Below, piece after piece: positions 19,433 to 28,447 of a DNA stretch of 64,000 nucleotides. The notes beneath the pieces were generated by a model that saw only the letters and a program-made list of their open reading frames with translations, was not told the origin of the DNA and did no database searches. The position numbers and the translations under genes were made by a program. Position 1 is the stretch's first letter; every line of letters starts with the position of its first letter. Origin of the DNA: Natrinema sp. DC36 (GTDB lineage Archaea > Halobacteriota > Halobacteria > Halobacteriales > Natrialbaceae); contig NZ_CP084472.1 in assembly GCF_020405225.1 (NCBI RefSeq), positions 3,162,001 through 3,226,000 of the forward strand, written 5' to 3'.

Positions 19433-20518
19433 GTGTATCTGCTCGAGCTAGGCGGCGAGGACGACGCGTTCGCGGCCCGCGAAGCCGGGAGCGCCGCGAC
19501 CGGCGTGGAGGGAATCGCACCGGGGCTCGCCGTCGCACACACAATCGTCCCCGAGCGCGTCCGCGGCCTCGCCTACACCCACCGCGCCAGCGAACTCCTC
19601 GGACGGGGCGACGCAGACCTCGAGAGCGCTCGCGCGATCCTCGAGGCCGCCGCGATCGACCGGGAGGGATCGGTCGCGGTGCGGGCGACCGACGTCCACG
19701 GCTCGAGCGGCGTAAGCACCGAAACGGCGGAACGTGAACTCGGCCAAATCCTGGTCGATCGGGGTTTCGCGGTGGATCTCGAGGATCCCGACCACCTCCT
19801 GCGGGTCGCGTTTTCGGAAGGGACGCTCGAGACCGACAGGAACGACGGCGTGCTCGAGTCCCTCGAGGGCGACGGGACCGGTGAAGCCGACGGCGAGCGG
19901 GTCTCCGTCTGCGCGCTCGGCTGGCTCGCGGCCGAGAGCGTCCGCGATTTCGGCGCTCGCGCGCCGACGGACAAACCCTTCTTCCAGCCCGGCAGCATGG
20001 ATCCGCTGCTCGCGCGGGCCGTCGCGAACGTCGCCGGCGCTCGGCCGGGCGCGACGATCCTGGATCCCATGTGTGGCACCGGCGGCGTGCTCGTGGAGGC
20101 GGGCCTCGTCGGCGCGGACGTGATCGGCACCGACGCGCAGGCGAAGATGGTCGAGGGCGCGCGGGAGAATTTGGCGGCCTTCCTCGAGCGCGACGAGCCC
20201 TCGCCGACCGGCGTGTCGCGGGGATCGTGGCACGTCGGCCGGGGCGACGCGACCCGGCTGCCGCTGGCGGACGACGCGGTCGACGGCGTCGTCTTCGACG
20301 CCCCCTACGGCCGCCAGTCGAAGATCGAAACGCATCGGCTCGCGGACCTCGTCTCCGGTGCGCTCGAGGAAGCCCGTCGGGTGGCCCCGCGAGCGGTCGT
20401 GATCGCGGATCGGTCGTGGGCCGGGGAGGCGCGGGCGGCCGGCTGGGAACTCGAGTCCGCGTTCGAGCGCCGGGTGCACCGGTCGCTGACGCGGTACGTG
20501 ATGGTGCTCGAGCGATAA
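19433..20518 (+). CDS. trmG10: tRNA (guanine-10-N2)-dimethyltransferase (THUMP-type)
   Basis: A 361-residue protein starting at a GTG (19433, MYLLELGGED). Residues ~1-160 are the THUMP-containing RNA-binding half. Residues ~180-361 form a Rossmann-fold methyltransferase with KPFFQPGSMDP, the SAM-binding DPMCGTGGVLVEAGLVGADV and the catalytic DAPYGRQS (D/N-PPY-type motif IV, here with Ala). This fits the archaeal Trm-G10 enzyme that makes m2(2)G10 in tRNA. The start is supported by the fit to the family N-terminus. It lies between two copies of the intergenic repeat. Confidence 0.88.
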   Translation: MYLLELGGEDDAFAAREAGSAATGVEGIAPGLAVAHTIVPERVRGLAYTHRASELLGRGDADLESARAILEAAAIDREGSVAVRATDVHGSSGVSTETAERELGQILVDRGFAVDLEDPDHLLRVAFSEGTLETDRNDGVLESLEGDGTGEADGERVSVCALGWLAAESVRDFGARAPTDKPFFQPGSMDPLLARAVANVAGARPGATILDPMCGTGGVLVEAGLVGADVIGTDAQAKMVEGARENLAAFLERDEPSPTGVSRGSWHVGRGDATRLPLADDAVDGVVFDAPYGRQSKIETHRLADLVSGALEEARRVAPRAVVIADRSWAGEARAAGWELESAFERRVHRSLTRYVMVLER

Positions 20519-20591
20519 TCTCCGTAACGTCTGTCGGTTATTTGTGCTAAATCTGTATAACGGATACAGAACGACTGGGGGAACAGATTTG

Positions 20592-20838
20592 CTGCTATCG
20601 TGGCAACACGGAGTAGCCACGCCCTCCCCAGCCGATTTCTCCTCACGGGCGCTGCGAGGCGGTGAAACCGCCTCGACGGTCGCGGCGCGTCGCGCCGCGC
20701 TCTGCCCGTTCGGATGGTTCGCGGAACCCCCGGTTCCGCGCTAACGCTCGTTCACTACGTTCATTCGTTCGTCCCTCGCGATATCGCGTCGCGGTTCGTC
20801 ACTGACGAACCGCGACCCAGCGCGCCATCATAGAGACC
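20592..20838 (-). repeat. Palindrome-rich intergenic repeat, copy C (inverted)
   Basis: This fills most of the 419 bp gap after the G10 methyltransferase. On the minus strand the core GGGGAGGGCGTGGCTACTCC then GTGTTGCCACGATAGCAG matches copies A and B and keeps the CGTGGC/GCCACG stem. It is followed by a row of hairpins: CGAGGCGGT-GAA-ACCGCCTCG (20655-20675), CGCGGCGCG-T-CGCGCCGCG (20681-20699), CGCGGAACC-CCC-GGTTCCGCG (20720-20740), palindrome CGCGATATCGCG (20777-20788) and a 13-bp stem with 1-nt centre (20789-20815). No gene was seen in the gap. Confidence 0.7.
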
Positions 20839-20937
20839 GAACAGTCAGCCGCCCGCTGTAGCGAGTCACGATAGGGTTCGGATTGTCCCATCTCTTATTG
20901 AGGGCGGTGACGTGTGATTAGACACCGGTGATCCGGT

Positions 20938-21189
20938 ATGGACGGAACGGAAGACGCTGCTGGCGAAGAATACGGCACTATTCGTCTCGACTGTCGCGGC
21001 CGGGTAACGATTCCGACGGAACTCCGCGACGAACCCGATCTCGAGAAGCGAGCCGAGTTCCGGGTCATTCGCGACGGTGGTGACATCCATCTCATCAGGG
21101 AACTCCCCGATCTCGAGACGGTTACGCGAGGATCGAAGTGGGGCGACGAAGCGTTTCGGGACGCAGGTGACGCGACGTTCGGTGAGTGA
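20938..21189 (+). CDS. AbrB/MazE/SpoVT-type DNA-binding protein
   Basis: An 83-residue protein with a swapped-hairpin AbrB domain at residues ~10-55: GTIRLDCRGRVTIPTELRDE is the signature strand-turn-strand. The C-terminal ~30 residues are charged and could bind a toxin or partner. No toxin gene adjoins it: the next gene, ending at the very next base on the other strand, is a thioesterase. A stand-alone transcription regulator is therefore as likely as an antitoxin. Confidence 0.85.
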   Translation: MDGTEDAAGEEYGTIRLDCRGRVTIPTELRDEPDLEKRAEFRVIRDGGDIHLIRELPDLETVTRGSKWGDEAFRDAGDATFGE

Positions 21190-21627
21190 TCAACCCTTGA
21201 TCTCGTGGACGCGATCCCGAAGCCGTTCCCCTTTCTCGGTCTCGACCGAGAGGTCGGGAACCGGGACCTTCTCGCCGTTCTCATCGATCGCGACGAACGT
21301 GAACGTCGACTCGGTGGTCTTCTCGGTCTCGCCGCTGCGGGGTTCCTCGCGCCAGGCGCGCAGCGCGACGTGGACGCTCGTCCGGCCCGCGTCGTAGACG
21401 TATGCCTCCACGAGGGCGGTGTCACCGATCTGGATCGGCCGCTCGAAGTCGAGTTCGTTCACTCGAGCGGTGACGCAGGTCTCGCCGGCGAAGCGCATCG
21501 CCGACATCGCGCTTACCTCGTCGAGCCACTTCATCAGGTTGCCGCCGTGGAGCGTATCGTTGTTGTTCGCGTGATTGGGCTGGACGCGAAATCGGTTCCG
21601 AATGTGGGTCTCGAGAAGCGTCGGCAT
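21190..21627 (-). CDS. Acyl-CoA thioesterase (hotdog fold)
   Basis: The 145-residue product hydrolyses acyl-CoA esters. Residues ~10-45 carry the YciA/ACOT hotdog signature: NHANNNDTLHGGNLMKWLDE, with the catalytic Asn and Asp in place, followed by the long helix AMSAMRFAGETCVTARVNEL. The second half forms the strands of one hotdog domain (VEAYVYDAGRTSVHVALRAW, TFTFVAIDENG). Substrate chain length cannot be told. Its stop codon abuts that of the AbrB-type gene (convergent, no gap). Confidence 0.9.
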   Translation of the reverse strand: MPTLLETHIRNRFRVQPNHANNNDTLHGGNLMKWLDEVSAMSAMRFAGETCVTARVNELDFERPIQIGDTALVEAYVYDAGRTSVHVALRAWREEPRSGETEKTTESTFTFVAIDENGEKVPVPDLSVETEKGERLRDRVHEIKG

Positions 21628-21725
21628 ACCCGACCTTCGTCCGGCGATGGGATAACGCTCCGTATCGACGCGATATCGGCCGACGAATCCCTCGCCTTCA
21701 TGGATGTCGTCCCGAAAGCACGGCC

Positions 21726-22241
21726 ATGGTTGACCTCACGCTGGCGTGGTTCGGACTCGGTGCGACGGTCGTCTTACTATGCTGTAGCGCTTTCTTCTCG
21801 AGCGCAGAGACGGCGATCTTCACGCTCCCGATGGCGTGGATCGACGAGCGAGCGACGGGCGGCGATCGGCGAGCGACCGCGCTCAAATCTCTGCGGGACG
21901 ACCCGCACCGGCTGCTCGTGACGGTTCTGGTCGGCAACAACGTCGTCAACGTGGCGCTCTCGAGTATCGTGACGGTCGTCTTCGTCACCTACCTCCCCAC
22001 CGGAATCGCCGTGACCGCTGCGACGGTCGCCGTCAGCGTCGTCGTCCTCGTGTTCGGCGAGATCGTCCCCAAGTCGTACGGTCTAGGAAACGCCCAGCGG
22101 TGGGCGATGACGGTCGCGCGACCGATCTCGATGGTCGAGCACGCTCTGTCGCCGCTGGTGACCGTCTTCGACGTCGTGACGCAGTGGCTGAGCGACCGGA
22201 TCGGTGGAAACAGCGATCTCGAGCAGCCGTACGTGGAGTGA
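21726..22241 (+). CDS. Stand-alone CNNM (DUF21) transmembrane protein
   Basis: A 171-residue integral membrane protein matching only the DUF21/CNNM transmembrane domain: CCSAFFSSAETAIFTLPMAW (conserved SxxE(T/A)A), LLVTVLVGNNVVNVALSS with its conserved GNN, and FGEIVPKSYGL with the conserved GE-x-x-PK. The cytoplasmic CBS pair and CorC domain that usually follow are absent; the gene simply ends with EQPYVE and a stop. Relatives move Mg2+ or other divalent ions. Short stand-alone versions occur in haloarchaea, so this need not be a truncation. Confidence 0.85.
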   Translation: MVDLTLAWFGLGATVVLLCCSAFFSSAETAIFTLPMAWIDERATGGDRRATALKSLRDDPHRLLVTVLVGNNVVNVALSSIVTVVFVTYLPTGIAVTAATVAVSVVVLVFGEIVPKSYGLGNAQRWAMTVARPISMVEHALSPLVTVFDVVTQWLSDRIGGNSDLEQPYVE

Positions 22242-22270
22242 TGACGCGGGATACGGGCCGAGCGCGACAA

Positions 22271-23275
22271 TCAGGCGTCCCGACCCAGCTCCGCGAGGAA
22301 ATGCGAGACGTGAATTCGATCGCTCGTTCCCTCGTGCATCTCGAAATCGATGTCGGCGGCCAGCCGGTGAACTCGAGCGAGGTGCTCGCCCTGGTAACGC
22401 TTGCGCGCGACTCGGAGGATCACGTCCAGCACCTCGTTGCCGTCCAACCCCTCGTCGACGAGCAGGTCGTCCAGCGTCGATCGCGCGTCGGTGAACGCGC
22501 CGGCTTCGGCGTCGTCGAGCATCGACTCGACCTCGTCCTCGAGGCCGACCTCACCGATCGTCTCGTAGGCCGCGCTCATCGTGAGTTCGCCCGCGTTCTC
22601 GACGGTCGTCTGGGCCGCGAGGATCGCCTGCCGGAGGTTGCCGTTCGCGTAGCCCGCGACGAACTCGAGGCCGTCGTCATCGTAGTCGACGCCCTCGGCC
22701 TCGACGATGCGCTCGAGAACGGTCACGATCTCCTCGCTGGTCGGCGAGCGAAGCGAGACGGGGAAACACCGCGAGCGGATCGGCGGGATGAGCTTGGTCG
22801 GCTGGCGCGTCCCGACGATAAACTGCGTCGTCCGGTGGTGTTGCTCCATGATTCGGCGCAGGGCCTGTTGGAAGTCCTCGCGGATGTCCTCGGCGTTGTC
22901 GAGCAAGATTGTGGTGTAGCCGCCTGAAACGGGCGCGTAGCTCGCCGATTCCTTGAGGACGTGGTTGATCATGTCCCGTTTTGACATCGACGAGCGGCCG
23001 ACGAGGAAGTGTTCGAAGCGGGGATCGTTCTTGATCTCGGTCTTGGTCCGGCTGAAGAAGTCGGCGACGTTGATCTCGACGAAATCGTTGTCCGGATCCG
23101 CGTGGGCCGCACGGGCCAGTGCGCGCGCCGCGGCCGTCTTCCCGCTTCCGGGCGGGCCCTGCAGGAGGAGGTTGATTGGCTCCTCGACGGCCCGCTCTAA
23201 GTACTCGCGAGCGTCGTCCTGTGGCAACTCGGCCAGCTCCGGGGCGTGGGTTTCGGTCCACAGCGGCGCGTCCAT
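22271..23275 (-). CDS. rfcC: Replication factor C small-subunit paralog
   Basis: A 334-residue AAA+ ATPase of the clamp-loader small-subunit family, which loads PCNA at primer-template junctions. Walker A is LLQGPPGSGKTAAARAL (~residues 36-52). The Walker B region reads TTILLDNAEDIRE, with Asn where LDEAD has Glu. The arginine-finger SRC motif is intact (IPPIRSRCFPVSL). The C-terminal third is the helical collar. Haloarchaea carry divergent small-subunit paralogs named RfcC. The Walker B change suggests weak or no ATP hydrolysis by this subunit, acting within a mixed complex (inference). Confidence 0.85.
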   Translation of the reverse strand: MDAPLWTETHAPELAELPQDDAREYLERAVEEPINLLLQGPPGSGKTAAARALARAAHADPDNDFVEINVADFFSRTKTEIKNDPRFEHFLVGRSSMSKRDMINHVLKESASYAPVSGGYTTILLDNAEDIREDFQQALRRIMEQHHRTTQFIVGTRQPTKLIPPIRSRCFPVSLRSPTSEEIVTVLERIVEAEGVDYDDDGLEFVAGYANGNLRQAILAAQTTVENAGELTMSAAYETIGEVGLEDEVESMLDDAEAGAFTDARSTLDDLLVDEGLDGNEVLDVILRVARKRYQGEHLARVHRLAADIDFEMHEGTSDRIHVSHFLAELGRDA

Positions 23276-23437
23276 CGCCAGCGACTAGGAGTGGGGCGGG
23301 TAAGAATCGGTCGGTTGGAAGCCGGTACTGCAGTGTATTCATCTATCGACCGTCTTGACACGACAGGACGAGTCGCTAGCCGGCGGGACCCGTCGACAAC
23401 CCGGTGAGCCGCAGCCTCTCGGTGAGCCGTCGATTCG

Positions 23438-24559
23438 CTACTCGCCGCTCGAGTCGTTCCCGGCCCCGCCGTCGTCTGAATCGCCCGACTCCACGTTCGC
23501 CGGCGTAAACGTCGTCCGCACCGGTTCGCCCTCGAACTCAATCGGCGAGGCCGCATCAGCGTTGCCGGGATTACCGGCGTAGAGCGCCGCCGTCAGTTCC
23601 TCGTCCGCATCGATCGAGGCGTCGTCAGAGAGCTCGAGGGAGACGTTCTCGTGTTCGCCCGGCTCGAGTCGGTCGCTCGTGCCGATAACCGTCCCGTTTC
23701 GCTCGAGGGCGACGAATCCCGCCTCGGGAATCGCCGCGGAGACCGTCACGTTCCCGTCGCTCGCGGTTTCGACCGAGACGCTCGGATCGGTGTGGAACTC
23801 GAGATCGATCCGGTCGAGTTCCCCGTCGTCCTCGGTGTAGACGCCGATCGACCGGTTTCCGGGCGGTGCGCCGTTGGTGTCCAGTTCGAGGGTCACGGTC
23901 CGGGTCTCGCTGCCCTCGAGTTCCAGCACCTGTCGCGCGAAGACGGCCCCGTCGATACGGACCTCGACGGGCTGTTGAGCCCGGAACTCCGTCGGATTGC
24001 GGATCGTGGCGTTCACCTCGATCGTCTCGTTCGTCGTCGCCGTCGCCGGCGCGTCGATCGATTCGACCATGAACGAGTTGCTGACCGCGTCGTCGCCGGT
24101 CGTCACCGTCGCGGTGTCGCTGACCGGAAACCCGTCCTCGAGATAGGGGCGATCCTCCTCGCCGTCGCTCGCCTCGTAGGCGTAGCCCTCGTCGTCCGAA
24201 GTGTCCCGATGGACCGTCGCGGTCAGCTGCCCGAGGAGTTCGCGGGTCGCGTCGTCCTCGCGCTCGATAGTTACGTTCTCGTGGCTGCCGGCCTCGAGGC
24301 GCTCGGAAACGGCCAGCGGCTCGTCGCCGCCGTCGCCGATGACGACGTAGCCGCCCTCGGAAAGGGTAACCGACTCTACCGTGACGGTGGAGCCGTTGCC
24401 CTGTTGATCCTCGAACGTGATCGAGGCCTCGGGGTCTTCCTCGACGCCGAAGATGGCGGGGGCCTGGCCGACGATGATACCGGCGGCGATGACGATCACG
24501 ATCGCGATCAGAATCGCACCGATCCGCTTCAACGTGCCGAACGTCAGTCTCGAACTCAT
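23438..24559 (-). CDS. Membrane-anchored surface protein with DUF7282-type domains
   Basis: A 373-residue protein with one N-terminal hydrophobic anchor (residues ~10-33) and an all-beta exterior. Residues ~45-165 and ~260-360 look like two copies of the haloarchaeal DUF7282 domain: VTVESVTLSEGGYVVIGDGG with SERLEAGSHENVTIE, and VTVSAAIPEAGFVALERNG with SDRLEPGEHENVSLE. A CARDB-like sandwich lies between (~170-255). The C-terminus is an Asp/Ser/Gly-rich tail without a sorting signal. Function is unknown; probably part of the cell envelope. Confidence 0.78.
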   Translation of the reverse strand: MSSRLTFGTLKRIGAILIAIVIVIAAGIIVGQAPAIFGVEEDPEASITFEDQQGNGSTVTVESVTLSEGGYVVIGDGGDEPLAVSERLEAGSHENVTIEREDDATRELLGQLTATVHRDTSDDEGYAYEASDGEEDRPYLEDGFPVSDTATVTTGDDAVSNSFMVESIDAPATATTNETIEVNATIRNPTEFRAQQPVEVRIDGAVFARQVLELEGSETRTVTLELDTNGAPPGNRSIGVYTEDDGELDRIDLEFHTDPSVSVETASDGNVTVSAAIPEAGFVALERNGTVIGTSDRLEPGEHENVSLELSDDASIDADEELTAALYAGNPGNADAASPIEFEGEPVRTTFTPANVESGDSDDGGAGNDSSGE

Positions 24560-24813
24560 TGGGGGTGTCGTCGTCCCCGTCTTCGTGTTCGACGGACGTA
24601 AAATGCGCAGTCCGTTCGCAGGCTTCCGATTCGGTTCGAGATAGTTTATCTGAATAACCGCCAGTTACGAGCGTTCAGCGGGGCTGTTCGTCGCCAACGG
24701 GCGATCCGAACGGTCGGGCTCGCGATTCCCACCCGAGGAGGGCGGTGCTGAACGCGAAACTCGGCTCGAGCGATCCGAAGCCGGTTTAGTCGCGGCCCGC
24801 CGAAGGGATACCG

Positions 24814-25752
24814 ATGCCACTGCGCGTGACGTTTCTGGGGACGGCCGGTGCGATTCCGACGACGGAGCGGAACCCGAGCAGCGTCTTCGTCGCCCGCGAA
24901 GGCGAGGGGCTGCTGTTCGACGCCGGCGAGGGAACCCAGCGCCAGATGATGCGCTTCGGGACGGGCTTTTCCGTCTCGCAGCTGTTCGTCACGCACCTCC
25001 ACGGGGATCACGTCCTCGGGATTCCGGGACTGCTCCAGACGATGGCGTTCAACGACCGCGACGCGCCGCTCGCCATCCACACCCCTCGCGGCACGCGTAC
25101 CCAGCTCGAGTCGCTGGTGAACGCCCTCGGAAACCGCCCCTCGTTTCCGGTGCGGATCGACGAGATCGGCGGCGGCGACGTCGCCTACCGCGCCGAGGAG
25201 TACGAGGTCCGCGCGTTCGACACCGACCACGACACCCGCTCGGTCGGCTACGCGCTCGTCGAGGACGATCGCAAGGGCCGATTCGACCGCGAGCGCGCCG
25301 AAGAACTCGGCGTTCCCGTCGGCCCGAAGTTCTCGAGGCTCCACGAGGGCAAGTCCGTCGAACTCGAGGACGGTACCGTCGTCGACCCCGATCAGGTCGT
25401 CGGCGACCCCCGTCCCGGCCGATCGATCGTCTACACCGGCGACACCCGTCCCGCGCAGGCGACGATCGAGATCGCCGAGGAGCCCGACCTGCTGATCCAC
25501 GACGCGACCTTCGCCGACGACCGGGCCGATAGGGCGACCGACACCGCCCACTCGACCGCCCGCCAGGCCGCCGAGATCGCGAACCGCACCGGCGCGGATC
25601 GGCTCGCGCTCGTGCACCTCTCCTCGCGCTACGCCGGTCACACCGCCGATCACGAGGAACAGGCTCGCGAGGTCTTCGCGGGCGACGGCGAGGACGTGTT
25701 CGTTCCCGATGATGGGCAGCGCCTCGAGATTCCGTATCCCGACGGCGAGTAG
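24814..25752 (+). CDS. rnz: Ribonuclease Z (tRNA 3' endonuclease)
   Basis: A 312-residue metallo-beta-lactamase-fold enzyme that cuts the 3' trailer from tRNA precursors. Motifs: MPLRVTFLGTAGAIPTTERN start, zinc site FVTHLHGDHVLGIPGLLQTM, FDTDHDTRSVGY, IVYTGDTRP and LVHLSSRYAGH. The exosite-bearing loop and length match tRNase Z short forms (~305-310 aa). Start at the ATG 24814 agrees with the family N-terminus. Confidence 0.96.
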   Translation: MPLRVTFLGTAGAIPTTERNPSSVFVAREGEGLLFDAGEGTQRQMMRFGTGFSVSQLFVTHLHGDHVLGIPGLLQTMAFNDRDAPLAIHTPRGTRTQLESLVNALGNRPSFPVRIDEIGGGDVAYRAEEYEVRAFDTDHDTRSVGYALVEDDRKGRFDRERAEELGVPVGPKFSRLHEGKSVELEDGTVVDPDQVVGDPRPGRSIVYTGDTRPAQATIEIAEEPDLLIHDATFADDRADRATDTAHSTARQAAEIANRTGADRLALVHLSSRYAGHTADHEEQAREVFAGDGEDVFVPDDGQRLEIPYPDGE

Positions 25753-25817
25753 GTCAGTCGACGCTATCGTTCGATACAGGGGACCTATGTATCGCTCAGT
25801 CTGAGTCTGATCAACCG

Positions 25818-25959
25818 ACGTGCGGTGGCGCGCACTGTCGGCCGACCGAGTGGTAGCGAGGGCGGCCGACGATATTGCGCGAGGAATGAGTGAGCGAGTA
25901 CAGCGAGCGAACGAATCGGTTGGGGAGGGCGTGGTGATTCCCTGTTGCCACGGTAGCAG
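25818..25959 (+). repeat. Palindrome-rich intergenic repeat, copy B
   Basis: A 142 bp element between rnz and the DUF460 gene. It starts ACGTGCGGTGGCGC and ends GGGGAGGGCGTGGTGATTCC then CTGTTGCCACGGTAGCAG, matching copy A at both ends while the middle differs. The core stem survives with one G-U pair (CGTGGT/GCCACG). It contains the perfect palindrome GTCGGCCGAC (25837-25846). The DUF460 reading frame runs open through this element, but the translation there is not protein-like. The remainder of the 367 bp gap shows nothing else. Confidence 0.7.
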
Positions 25960-26119
25960 GGAGCTTCTTTCATCGAACGACTATCGAGCATCCTGCTCAG
26001 TAAACTGGGTGAATACGCAAATCGGCTGGAGAACGCGTACCAGCTCCCAGCTTTCACCCGACTCTATCGCAGTGCGAACCCGCGTCGGATTTATAGCCGT
26101 CTCGTTCCTACGGCCCGCT

Positions 26120-28096
26120 GTGAGTACGCGAACGAGTGCGCTCGATGCGGTCGTCTTCGGTGTCGATATCCAGAGCGGTGACGTGCGCGGCGATGCACCA
26201 TCGTACGCACTGGCGGTCTACGATGGGGAGGAGATCACTCGAGACGTCGTCTCTCACCGCAAGCTCAGACGACTGATCGACGACGAGGAGCCGGCGATCG
26301 TCGCGACCGACAACATGTACGAGCTGGCCGCCGACAAGGACCAGCTGATCCACTTCCTCGGCTCGCTCCCCAGCGGAACCACGCTCGTGCAGGTGACGGG
26401 TGCCGAACAGCCCGAGCCGCTCTCTCGCGTCGCCAACCGCCACAACATCCCCTACGGAAAGGACCCGATGCAGGAAGCCGAGGCCGCGGCCCGGCTTGCC
26501 GCCCACAACGTCGGCCACGAGGTGTCGGCCTTCACCGACACGACCGAGGTGAAGGTCGCACGGGGGCGCTCGACCGGCAGCGGCGGCTGGAGCGAGGACC
26601 GCTACACCCGCCGCATCCACGGCTCAGTCAGGAAACGAGCCCGCGAGGTGGAGTCCGAACTCGAGGAACACAACCTCGAGTACGAGCGCGACGTTCGGGA
26701 GGCCTACGGCGGCTTCGCGAACGCCGTCTTCACCGTGCAAGCCCGGCCCGGCGACATCCCCGTCTCCCGAAATCGCTCGGGGGACGTCCGGGTCGAAATC
26801 GAGCGCGAGCGCCGCGACGGCATCGAATTCGAGCCGCTCGTCAAGCGCCGCGATCACGTCATCGTCGGGATCGACCCCGGGACGACGACCGCCGTCGCCA
26901 TCGTCGGCCTCGAGGGCGAGGTCCTCGACGTCTGGAGTTCCCGAACCAGCGACACCGCCGACGTGATCGAGTGGATCGTCGAACGCGGCCGCCCGATCAT
27001 CGTCGCGGCCGACGTGACGCCGATCCCCGAAACCGTCGAGAAGTTCCGCCGGAGCTTCGACGCCGCCGGCTGGACGCCCGAGAGCGATCTGCCGGTCGAC
27101 GAGAAACAGCATCGCACGCGCGAGCACCCCTACGACGACGACCACCAGCGCGACGCGATGGCCGCCGCGCTCTTCGCCCTCGACGCCCACGAGGACCAGT
27201 TCGAGCGCATCGCCGACAAGCTCCCGCCGGGGATCGATCGCGGCGAGGTCACCGCTCGCGTCGTCGCCGGCGAGGAGAGCGTCGAGGCCGTCCTGCGGGA
27301 CCTGAGCGACGACGACAGCGGCGACGAGGAGGACTCCACCGAGCACGAGCCCCGCGAACTCACCGCGGAAGAGAAACGGATCAAGGACTTAGAGCGGCAG
27401 GTCGAACGGCTCCAGTCGCACGTCGAACGGCTCGAGGGCCGCGTCGCCGAGCGCGACGACCGGATCGACGAACTCGAGTCGAAACTGACGCTCGCTCGCC
27501 GCGAGGAACGAACGCAGGTTCGCAAGGACCGCGAGGTGAACCGCCTCGAGCGGAAAGCGAACCGACTCGAGCGCGAGCGCGACGACGCCCGCGAGGACGT
27601 CGAGAGCCTCGAGAACAAGGTCGAGCGGATGAAGGCCCTCTGGAAGCTCGACCACTCGAACTTCAGCGACGTCTCCGCGAAGAAGGAGGGGCTGGTCCCG
27701 GTGAAGGTCGTCGAAAAGTTCACGAAGGGCGCGATCCGCGAGGCCGACGAGCAATACGGCATCGCGAGCGGCGACGTGGTCTACATCCGGGACGCCAGCG
27801 GCGCGGGCCGATCGACGGCCGAACTGCTCGCGGAGTTCGATCCCCGCGTCGTCCTCAAGGACGGTGGCCTCTCGGAGATCGCCGACGAGCTCCTCTTCGA
27901 GAGCGAGATTCCGGTCGGCCCCGCCGACGACGTGGCCATGCAGGAGGTCGACGAACTCGCCGTCGCCCGCGAGGCCGACGTCGAAGCCGCCATCGACGAC
28001 TGGCACGAGCGCGCCGAGGCACGGAAACGCGACCGCAAATCGGCGATGGTCGACCAGCTCATCAGCGAGCATCGAGCCGGCGACAGCGAAGTGTGA
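26120..28096 (+). CDS. DUF460 protein with RNase H-like fold and coiled coil
   Basis: A 658-residue archaeal protein from the GTG at 26120 (VSTRTSALDAVVFGVD); the open frame before it crosses a repeat and is discarded. Two actin/RNase H-like beginnings are visible: AVVFGVDIQSGDVRG (~10-25) and VIVGIDPGTTTAVAIVGLEG (~248-267), the latter with the IDPG turn of RuvC-like nucleases. A long coiled coil spans ~415-515 (RQVERLQSHVERLEGRVAER on). The C-terminal ~140 residues form a globular domain. Family function is unknown. The RuvC-like fold suggests nucleic-acid processing, which is inference. Confidence 0.88.
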   Translation: MSTRTSALDAVVFGVDIQSGDVRGDAPSYALAVYDGEEITRDVVSHRKLRRLIDDEEPAIVATDNMYELAADKDQLIHFLGSLPSGTTLVQVTGAEQPEPLSRVANRHNIPYGKDPMQEAEAAARLAAHNVGHEVSAFTDTTEVKVARGRSTGSGGWSEDRYTRRIHGSVRKRAREVESELEEHNLEYERDVREAYGGFANAVFTVQARPGDIPVSRNRSGDVRVEIERERRDGIEFEPLVKRRDHVIVGIDPGTTTAVAIVGLEGEVLDVWSSRTSDTADVIEWIVERGRPIIVAADVTPIPETVEKFRRSFDAAGWTPESDLPVDEKQHRTREHPYDDDHQRDAMAAALFALDAHEDQFERIADKLPPGIDRGEVTARVVAGEESVEAVLRDLSDDDSGDEEDSTEHEPRELTAEEKRIKDLERQVERLQSHVERLEGRVAERDDRIDELESKLTLARREERTQVRKDREVNRLERKANRLERERDDAREDVESLENKVERMKALWKLDHSNFSDVSAKKEGLVPVKVVEKFTKGAIREADEQYGIASGDVVYIRDASGAGRSTAELLAEFDPRVVLKDGGLSEIADELLFESEIPVGPADDVAMQEVDELAVAREADVEAAIDDWHERAEARKRDRKSAMVDQLISEHRAGDSEV

Positions 28097-28137
28097 GACG
28101 ATCTGCCGTATCAGTAGTCAGTATGACGTAGACCGTC

Positions 28138-28317
28138 TCAGAACATCCCGAAGTTCTGGAGCAGTCCCGAGATCAGGGACTTGACGACCAGACCGAGGCC
28201 AGCGACGATGAGTGCCATCCCCGCAGCGATCAGTAGATTCTGGGATGCGATGAGACCGATACCGGCGAGCAAGATCACGATACCGGCGATACCGAGCGCG
28301 CCGAGGTTTTTCAACAT
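28138..28317 (-). CDS. Small two-TM protein
   Basis: A 59-residue, almost wholly hydrophobic protein (MLKNLGALGIAGIVILLAGI) with two Gly/Ala-rich helices separated by ASQN, ending LQNFGMF. It resembles a group of short haloarchaeal two-TM proteins that I recall as DUF7470. The start is set by the ATG at 28317; the longer upstream frame is not protein-like. Its function is unknown. It is convergent with DUF460 (41 bp) and divergent from aIF1A. Confidence 0.65.
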   Translation of the reverse strand: MLKNLGALGIAGIVILLAGIGLIASQNLLIAAGMALIVAGLGLVVKSLISGLLQNFGMF

Positions 28318-28447
28318 ACGCAGGGGTGCAGAGCCGAGCGAAATAAACGGCGTGGTTTCCGTGCTCGCACGTCCATCACGCGCCGTCAGCGTCCGACGTT
28401 CGGACGGACGATAAAGGATTAAACCACTCGAACGCGAATCCACGGCC

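Noticed and set aside
20938-21627. Toxin-antitoxin pair (AbrB-type gene with its neighbour)
   Set aside because: The adjoining gene is a convergent acyl-CoA thioesterase, not a toxin, and no small toxin frame lies on the other side.
21726-22241. Truncated CorC/HlyC pseudogene
   Set aside because: The DUF21 domain is complete and ends cleanly. No CBS-coding remnant follows, and stand-alone forms exist in haloarchaea.
25820-26119. N-terminal extension of the DUF460 protein through repeat copy B
   Set aside because: The frame is open but lies in a repeat and encodes Arg/Ser-rich, non-conserved sequence. The GTG at 26120 begins the recognisable protein.
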